From Apibacter muscae (lineage in GTDB: Bacteria > Bacteroidota > Bacteroidia > Flavobacteriales > Weeksellaceae), in assembly GCF_007845635.1 (NCBI RefSeq), contig NZ_SELG01000041.1:248001-312000 (forward strand): a stretch of 64,000 nt of DNA. Direction: 5' to 3'. The notes below the pieces were generated by a model that saw only the letters and a program-made list of their open reading frames with translations, was not told the DNA's origin and ran no database searches. The stretch's first letter is position 1; the number at the start of each line of letters is the position of its first letter. Both the position numbers and the translations under genes were made by a program. Below are positions 58,675 to 64,000 of this stretch, piece after piece.

Positions 58675-61600
58675 TTAATATTCGCCGATTTGCACAATCT
58701 CACCTAAATGATTAATTCTAACTTTAACAATATTTTCAATTTCTGACAATCTTACTCTTTTCCATGTCAAATCTTTAGTTTTTGCATGGGTTTCAACATT
58801 GGTTTCTAAATGATGCCTAAAAAAGTAATCTTTAGTGGCTATTTTTTGTACTCTAAATAAATGTTTACTAATAAGTTGGTAATTTTTTTTATCCAGTAAA
58901 TTTATTTCAGCAGGATGGAAATCTTCAGAAGGGAAAACAAACATTTCATTTTGTTTTAGGGTAAATAAAAACGTCCAACCCAAGTCTTGTTGATAGGTTT
59001 TATCAATTACGAGCAAGTTTTGATTTTTCCTTTCAACAGCTTCCATAAATGATACTACTTTTTCTTGCAAATTCCCCTTTTCATCTCTATAGATAGCCAC
59101 ATGATGATTATTACCTTTACTGATGTAATCTACCGGTATTGGGTGACCTTTCTCGTTTAAAATCTCTTTTCCTAAATGATCTTTTTTTGTATGCAAAGGT
59201 TCTGCATTTGCAACTCCAAAAATAGTTACCCTTCGTAAAGCTTTATTTTTTTCCTTATTCAGCCAAATAGGATTTTCCTCTAAATTAGAAAAAGCAATTT
59301 TTGGATTGTTCCCATAATCCAACAATCTCTGTTTTAAAATTCGCTTTATTCCCTGGTCAACCACTTTTTCAATATTCAAATCAGGATCAACATTTTTTCT
59401 TATGGTAAATTTCTCTTCCAACTCGCGTAATTTTACCTTATTAGGCAAAGTTTCTTTTTTATCATCATCTAAATAAATAGGATTTTTGCTCAACGAATTT
59501 TTACCTGTAAAGGCTTTCTTAGGATCGTTGTTATTTTCTTTGAGTCTTTTTAAGAGTAAATTTCTGTGTAAAGAATTGCAAATTTTAAGAATGGTTGGTT
59601 CGTCAAATGAAGCATTTATCCTATATTCTTTATAAACATATTGTTTAATTTTACCGTAGATGGTTTCTTTATGCATCTGCCCTCTAGGGGTAAGAGTATC
59701 TTGTATTTTAGAATTGCCTGCAATTTTGTTTTTGTTTTTAGTAACTACCTTATTTTTATTTTTATGAGAGATTAATACTGTTTCTAAGTGTTCTCGCGCT
59801 TGTTGTCTAAAATTGGGAAGGGGTTCCTTAAATAAAGATTTATTTTTTCCGGATTTGCTTTTCACTTTTATAAGTTCTTTATCTTCTATGGCTGTAATTA
59901 TTGGATGAAAGGGATGATTTTCATTTGTCCTAGCATTTTTATAATTTAAATATTGAATATGGGAAGGTTTAGTAAATGCAACGGTAAGTGCATCCATGGC
60001 ATGATGGCGATGGTCATTTCTCTTGGTCCAATCTATAATTTGTTCCCCTTTTTTATTATCTATGATTTCTGTTAAGCCTGCTTGCCTGTATTTGGGTAAA
60101 TTTAGTTCCTTCATTACATTTAACAAGCCCCAGTCTTCCCTTAATTTTTGAGTAACCGAACCGGTGGTAGAGACCACCGTAGGAGTAATTTGAAACAGTA
60201 AATCTTTCGCTTTTTTGGCTATGTATTGGGTATCTCTTAAATCTCTTTCGATAAAACCGTCTCCAATTTCAGTAGCTTTTTTTAGTAGTTTTTTATATTT
60301 AGCCTCAGTAATTCCTCCCTCCTTGGCTTTATAAAGATTTTCTACTCTTGCTATGAAATCTTCCAACCTCTGAGGACCATAATTGTTTAAAATATAATCG
60401 TAGGCAGTACTTGCGCTTTTTTCTCTATTAATTTTTTTGGGTGATAGGGTTTTATTAGAAAAACTATCGTCGAACAAAAGAGCTTTCGGTAGTATATGAT
60501 CAATGTCGTACAAGTTAGAAAATAATTGTTGGGGTTCTATGTATTGGTTGGTATATAAATCTTTATAACTGTTTATTTTAAGTTCTTGGTAAAGTTTGTA
60601 ACGAATAATATCGTTACGGCTTGGATTTTTAATATGAAAAGGGGCTTGCTGTAAAATTTCAATTATTTTTTGATGGTATTTATGGGCGGATTCCACTTGT
60701 TTAGAAAGTTCCTCTCTTTCTTTAGCATTTTTTTTCAACTCGCGGGCTAGTTCTACACGAATTTCATCCAACTTAAAATTTCGTTCCAGGCCTTGTGCTT
60801 CTAATCGGTCGTTTTCACTATCCAATATAGTATTTACAACATTTACCATTTGGTTTAATATTTTTTCAACCACTGGATTTCTTAAGCTGTTCTTAGGAAG
60901 ATTCTCCAACCTGTCTTTTAATTTTCTTTGGGCTAATTCTTCTTGGGTTAAAGAGTTTTTGGAATGTCTATATCCTGCCAATGCACAGGCTTGTGCGTAG
61001 TCATTTTCTTTGATATAAACCGCTATTTTTTTTAATGCTTTGGTGCTTAAACTTCCATAATCATCTTTAAAAACTACCGTTCCTAATCGCTTGGCTTGCT
61101 CTAAAGTAAAGCCGAATTTTTTATGCAACTGTACGTATAAATATTCCATTCCGGTACGGGATTCTTTTTTTATCTCTGGCGGTATATCATCTTCATTGTA
61201 AGAATATAATAGGTGCCAAAGCTGGTAAGCCGGTTGTTTTTGAAATTGTTCACCTTCCCATTCCGAATGAAAATTTAGTATTTCAGTATCAATTCCTAAA
61301 TCTTCAAAGATCGCTTGTACCGTATTTTTTATTTCATGAGCATCTAATTTTATATCTTTTAGGTTTACTTCTTCTTTCCCGGTACTAACTTTAAAATTTT
61401 TACGTAGATCGTATCCTGATAGGTCTAAAATATCTAAATATTTATTATACAATTGTTCGTTGGTAAGATTTCCTTCCAGTACTTTATAATTTAACTTGTA
61501 TTCCTTACCCTTGCCTAAAATATTTAGGACTTGTTCGGCACTCATGCAACCTTTTAAATTTAGTTCTTCAAAAAGTAAATTTTTATCTTCTTGGCACAAA

Positions 61601-62892
61601 TCTAACTCTTCACCCGTTTTTTTATGTTTTAACTTTACATTGTGCAACTGCTGCCAAATCTTAACTTCTTGAAATAATGGAGAAGATTTTGGTGCTACTC
61701 GCAAACCAACGGTGCGTGCTTTTCCGTTTTTGTCTTTAATTTCTCTTTGCTCAAATTCACAAAGGCTAATAAGGTTTTTTTTGGACTTTAGTTTACGTTG
61801 GTAAAAAATTATGACATCTCTAATTTTTTCTTTTAATTCACTGGTAAGTTCTTGGTGTTGTTGGGCTTGTACTTCCCAAATTTTTTCAAATTCATCCAAA
61901 TAGTCTTGTCTATAAAATACTTGCCCTCTTAAACGAGCATGTTTATTTTTTTGCAATTGGCTGTATAAATACTGCCCTACCGTTTGTTTATTGAAATATA
62001 GTTCCTTACTTCGGTCGCTGATTGCTCCTAAGTATCCCGAGGATCCTGCAATTTGTCCGTTGATTTCTTGTAGCACAATTGCCAAAGTTTCTAAGTTTAG
62101 TTGTTGTGCTAGAGCTTCGTTTCTCCATTGGTAGTTCTCTAAACGTAGCTCTTTACCTTTTTTATCTCTCTTAATGCCTACTAACTGCAAGGGCTCTTTT
62201 AATATAGCCCATGTTTGAGTTTTATTTCTGCCTTTAATATTTTCTTTAAGTTCATCCGTCAATATTTCTGAATAAAACTGTTTTTGAAATTCCCAAACGC
62301 GTAAAAATTCATTTTCTAAATCGGATCGATAAAATTCAGGAATTGAAAAGTTTTTATGTAAAGAATTTTGGTAAACGTATTGCCCCGGGGTTAAATGATC
62401 CTCGTATAATTTTTTAGCTATTTCCATTCCGTCGATCAATTGACCGTCTTCTGTAATATTCACTTTCCGACTACTCTTGTAACCTCTTTTTTTATTTATG
62501 GCTAATAAAACTCTTGCAAAATCTGTAAGGCTTAAAACTTCCTGAGCAGCTTTGGCACGTAGTTCACAAATTTGGAAAGTTGTATTTTTACCATTTTCTG
62601 CTAATATGGTTGAGGAAACTATAAAATGATTTTCTGTAAGTAATTGGATAAGATTTTCTCTACGTAGCTTATAGCGTTGTAGATTTCTTCGAGCCGATCG
62701 TGCTTGAGCTCTTACTGCATTGGTAGTAATTGGTTTTCCCTTTTCAAAATTGGTTTGCTCATCCACCGTTAAAGGGTTTACCCTTACTCCTACTTTTACT
62801 ATGGAAGATTTTTCATTTGTATCTTCCGCTTCTTTAACCAACGCCCATCCGATGGATGTAGTCCCTAAATCCAGACCTAAAATATGTTTCAT
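58675..62892 (-). CDS. cas9: CRISPR RNA-guided endonuclease Cas9 (subtype II-C)
   Basis: This 1405-aa effector is long for II-C, but the operon has no csn2 or cas4. RuvC-I: D8 in ILGLDLGTTSIGWAL. Arg-rich bridge helix: about 61-85 (RAQARSARRNLQRYKLRREN). RuvC-II: E714 in IRVELAREL. HNH: H799 in YDIDHILPKALLFDD, with Asn residues in SNKTLSPKKINREKS. RuvC-III: H963/H964 and D967 in HHAMDALTVAF. All catalytic residues are present, so both nuclease domains look active. The C-terminal PAM-interacting region is long and Lys-rich; the PAM cannot be read off. It is the first gene of cas9-cas1-cas2, divergent from the tracrRNA gene. Confidence 0.97.
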   Translation of the reverse strand: MKHILGLDLGTTSIGWALVKEAEDTNEKSSIVKVGVRVNPLTVDEQTNFEKGKPITTNAVRAQARSARRNLQRYKLRRENLIQLLTENHFIVSSTILAENGKNTTFQICELRAKAAQEVLSLTDFARVLLAINKKRGYKSSRKVNITEDGQLIDGMEIAKKLYEDHLTPGQYVYQNSLHKNFSIPEFYRSDLENEFLRVWEFQKQFYSEILTDELKENIKGRNKTQTWAILKEPLQLVGIKRDKKGKELRLENYQWRNEALAQQLNLETLAIVLQEINGQIAGSSGYLGAISDRSKELYFNKQTVGQYLYSQLQKNKHARLRGQVFYRQDYLDEFEKIWEVQAQQHQELTSELKEKIRDVIIFYQRKLKSKKNLISLCEFEQREIKDKNGKARTVGLRVAPKSSPLFQEVKIWQQLHNVKLKHKKTGEELDLCQEDKNLLFEELNLKGCMSAEQVLNILGKGKEYKLNYKVLEGNLTNEQLYNKYLDILDLSGYDLRKNFKVSTGKEEVNLKDIKLDAHEIKNTVQAIFEDLGIDTEILNFHSEWEGEQFQKQPAYQLWHLLYSYNEDDIPPEIKKESRTGMEYLYVQLHKKFGFTLEQAKRLGTVVFKDDYGSLSTKALKKIAVYIKENDYAQACALAGYRHSKNSLTQEELAQRKLKDRLENLPKNSLRNPVVEKILNQMVNVVNTILDSENDRLEAQGLERNFKLDEIRVELARELKKNAKEREELSKQVESAHKYHQKIIEILQQAPFHIKNPSRNDIIRYKLYQELKINSYKDLYTNQYIEPQQLFSNLYDIDHILPKALLFDDSFSNKTLSPKKINREKSASTAYDYILNNYGPQRLEDFIARVENLYKAKEGGITEAKYKKLLKKATEIGDGFIERDLRDTQYIAKKAKDLLFQITPTVVSTTGSVTQKLREDWGLLNVMKELNLPKYRQAGLTEIIDNKKGEQIIDWTKRNDHRHHAMDALTVAFTKPSHIQYLNYKNARTNENHPFHPIITAIEDKELIKVKSKSGKNKSLFKEPLPNFRQQAREHLETVLISHKNKNKVVTKNKNKIAGNSKIQDTLTPRGQMHKETIYGKIKQYVYKEYRINASFDEPTILKICNSLHRNLLLKRLKENNNDPKKAFTGKNSLSKNPIYLDDDKKETLPNKVKLRELEEKFTIRKNVDPDLNIEKVVDQGIKRILKQRLLDYGNNPKIAFSNLEENPIWLNKEKNKALRRVTIFGVANAEPLHTKKDHLGKEILNEKGHPIPVDYISKGNNHHVAIYRDEKGNLQEKVVSFMEAVERKNQNLLVIDKTYQQDLGWTFLFTLKQNEMFVFPSEDFHPAEINLLDKKNYQLISKHLFRVQKIATKDYFFRHHLETNVETHAKTKDLTWKRVRLSEIENIVKVRINHLGEIVQIGEY

Positions 62893-62973
62893 AAATATGT
62901 GAATAATATATTATATTGACACAATATACATAAATATTTATCTTTAATAGGTATTCATTTAAAAAAATTTATC

Positions 62974-62981
62974 TATATTTG
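62974..62981 (+). promoter_or_regulatory. -7 promoter element for tracrRNA
   Basis: TATATTTG fits TAnnTTTG and ends three bases before the anti-repeat. The predicted start would be at the very 5' edge of the anti-repeat. The -33 region is weak. Confidence 0.6.
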
Positions 62982-62983
62982 CA

Positions 62984-63052
62984 GTGAAAGGACTCACAAT
63001 AAGGATTATTCCGTTGTGAAAACATTTAAGACGGGGCAACTCGTCTTTTTTT
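62984..63052 (+). ncRNA. tracrRNA
   Basis: The anti-repeat at 62985-62999 is complementary to repeat positions 2-17 over 15 bases with a single bulged T in the repeat. It is followed by a small GGA/TCC hairpin (63003-63012, the nexus position), an A-rich linker, and a GC-rich hairpin with GCAA loop (63030-63045, 6-bp stem with one G-U pair) ending in seven Ts. The RNA would be only about 70 nt. It is divergent from cas9. Pairing demands that crRNAs be transcribed from the plus strand of the array. Confidence 0.88.
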
Positions 63053-63262
63053 ATTGAAATTATTTTAAGTTTTTGAAATTCTAAGCCAGTTTTAGTCTTA
63101 ATTCCTTCCATTGTTAATGATTACAATTATTTAAATAATTGCCTATTATATCCTAAACCAAAGTAGTAGATATAAACTCGGATGTTTATTTAATTCATTT
63201 ATAGATCTAATGTTTAAAAAAACTCTTATTTTTATAAAAATTTATCTCCACTCACATAAATT
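63053..63262. other. Intergenic region without a recognised feature
   Basis: AT-rich sequence between the tracrRNA terminator and the acetyltransferase gene. A 50-codon minus-strand frame beginning at 63111 runs antisense through the tracrRNA but shows no recognisable protein and is probably fortuitous. Confidence 0.5.
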
Positions 63263-63778
63263 ATGGAATTAACATTTAGAAAAGCAAACAAGGAAGACAT
63301 TGAAGTTATTTGGGAAATATTACAACAAGCCATCGCAAGAAGAAAAGCTGAGGGTAGTAAACAATGGCAAGATGGATATCCTAACCCTCAGGTGATTGAA
63401 AAGGATATTGACTCTAATGCAGGATATGTACTGGTAAACGATGGAAAAGTGGTTGGGTATTGTGCTCTTTTCATCAATGATGAACCTGCTTATAGTAATA
63501 TTGTAGGAAATTGGCTTAGTAATGGTGACTTTGTAGCTTTTCATCGTGTAGCAATATCAGAAAACTATTTGGGCAAAGGTTTAGCTAAGAAAATGATGAG
63601 TTTTATTAAAGAATTTGCAATAAATAATAATATACAGAGCATTAAAGCAGATACTAATTTTGACAATGCTGGCATGCTAGCCATTTTTAATAAATTAGGA
63701 TATAAATTTTGTGGAGAGGTTACCTTTAGAGGTGCTTCTAGAAAAGCTTTTGAGAAGCTATTAATTCTTGAGAATTAA
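63263..63778 (+). CDS. GNAT-family N-acetyltransferase
   Basis: This 171-aa protein has the GNAT fold: the N-terminal ELTFRKANKEDIEVIWEILQQA, central strand YVLVNDGKVVGYCALF, acetyl-CoA loop VAISENYLGKGLAKKMM (R/Q-x-x-G-x-G/A-like), and AMLAIFNKLGYKFCGEV-like C-terminus (NAGMLAIFNKLGYKFCGEV). The acceptor, a small amine or protein N-terminus, is unknown. It is not part of the cas operon. Confidence 0.88.
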   Translation: MELTFRKANKEDIEVIWEILQQAIARRKAEGSKQWQDGYPNPQVIEKDIDSNAGYVLVNDGKVVGYCALFINDEPAYSNIVGNWLSNGDFVAFHRVAISENYLGKGLAKKMMSFIKEFAINNNIQSIKADTNFDNAGMLAIFNKLGYKFCGEVTFRGASRKAFEKLLILEN

Positions 63779-63811
63779 TAGCTTAATTAAATTATTTTAG
63801 TCCTAGTGATT

Positions 63812-64000
63812 TTAAGGTATCACTTTTATTTTTATAACCAACTTAAGAATATTACCTTCCCCTAGACATGGAGCATGCGCATCTAGTGGAAAAAAAATTA
63901 CAAAATTTTCAGGTTGTAATTCAAAAGTGAATGAATAATGATCTTTAAAATACTGAATATCTTCTATTTCATCATATTCAGTCAATGGATTTCTTAATAT
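63812..64000 (-). CDS. YhcH/YjgK/YiaL-family protein, C-terminal fragment
   Basis: The last 62 codons of a minus-strand gene are present, entering from the right edge and ending in TAA at 63812-63814. ENFVIFFPLDAHAPCLGEG matches the conserved cupin-like core of the YhcH/YjgK/YiaL family (DUF386), whose members are linked to sialic-acid and other sugar catabolism. The N-terminal part lies outside the window. Confidence 0.75.
   Translation of the reverse strand: MLRNPLTEYDEIEDIQYFKDHYSFTFELQPENFVIFFPLDAHAPCLGEGNILKLVIKIKVIP

Noticed and set aside
62959-63111. 50-codon minus-strand open frame (starting MEGIKTKTGLEF) running antisense to the tracrRNA
   Set aside because: No recognisable domain, and it is explained by chance in sequence constrained as tracrRNA; no ribosome-binding site seen.
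63263-63778. GNAT acetyltransferase as a CRISPR accessory gene
   Set aside because: It lies beyond the tracrRNA terminator, has its own spacing, and is an ordinary GNAT; no type II-C accessory of this family is known to me.

Overview
The window is AT-rich chromosomal DNA from a member of the Bacteroidota, most likely order Flavobacteriales. The evidence is a T9SS type A C-terminal sorting domain on a secreted protein, TAnnTTTG-type promoter elements in front of several genes, a ResB-CcsA fusion, bacillithiol (bshC) and mevalonate-pathway genes, and a type II-C CRISPR-Cas locus with a 46-bp repeat. The genus cannot be fixed from the sequence alone; a small host-associated flavobacterium (Weeksellaceae-like) would fit. 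No rRNA, tRNA, intact insertion sequence or prophage was seen. Layout. 1-8.6 kb is mostly minus-strand housekeeping: the 5' end of rplS, an M48 protease, ychF, clpS-prmA, a membrane protein, upp, a DUF4919-like protein and uvrA. 8.7-20.9 kb holds a membrane acyltransferase, a secreted leucine-rich T9SS protein, leuS, a sugar aminotransferase, a mannitol-dehydrogenase-family enzyme, and an etfB-etfA-GH3 operon. 21-27.5 kb carries ccsBA, arfB, a DUF4349 lipoprotein and a purine permease. 27.6-31.1 kb is a minus-strand RNA-repair operon: Hen1, a Pnkp-type RNA ligase, then a T4-type kinase/HAD-phosphatase. hen1 is interrupted by one in-frame TAA just before its catalytic metal-binding motif. 31.3-39.3 kb is plus-strand: kdsA, hemN, a CNNM/CorC-type protein, bshC, a LysM protein and fabD. 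39.4-42.7 kb is an ABC exporter with two MacB-like permeases. 42.7-46.3 kb is minus-strand: a cyclophilin-FKBP fusion lipoprotein, HU, mvaD and an epimerase. 46.5-52.9 kb is a TolC / membrane-fusion / MacB-like efflux operon ending in a LytS/LytTR two-component pair, followed by a decayed gene. 53.5-56.1 kb holds pdxY and an HtrA protease. 56.4-63.1 kb is the CRISPR-Cas locus: 12 repeats, then cas2, cas1 and cas9 on the minus strand, then a divergent tracrRNA gene. The window ends with a GNAT acetyltransferase and the 3' end of a YhcH-family gene. Two systems deserve attention. In the RNA-repair operon the CthPnkp-like ligase is a stand-alone gene, the end-healing enzyme has a T4-type HAD phosphatase instead of a metallophosphoesterase, and Hen1 is truncated so that only its N-terminal ligase-activating part and the start of the methyltransferase fold would be made. 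In the CRISPR locus, tracrRNA pairing fixes the array's transcription as plus-strand, convergent on the cas operon. A promoter-like element lies before the most degenerate repeat, and each repeat itself contains a near-consensus Bacteroidota promoter.
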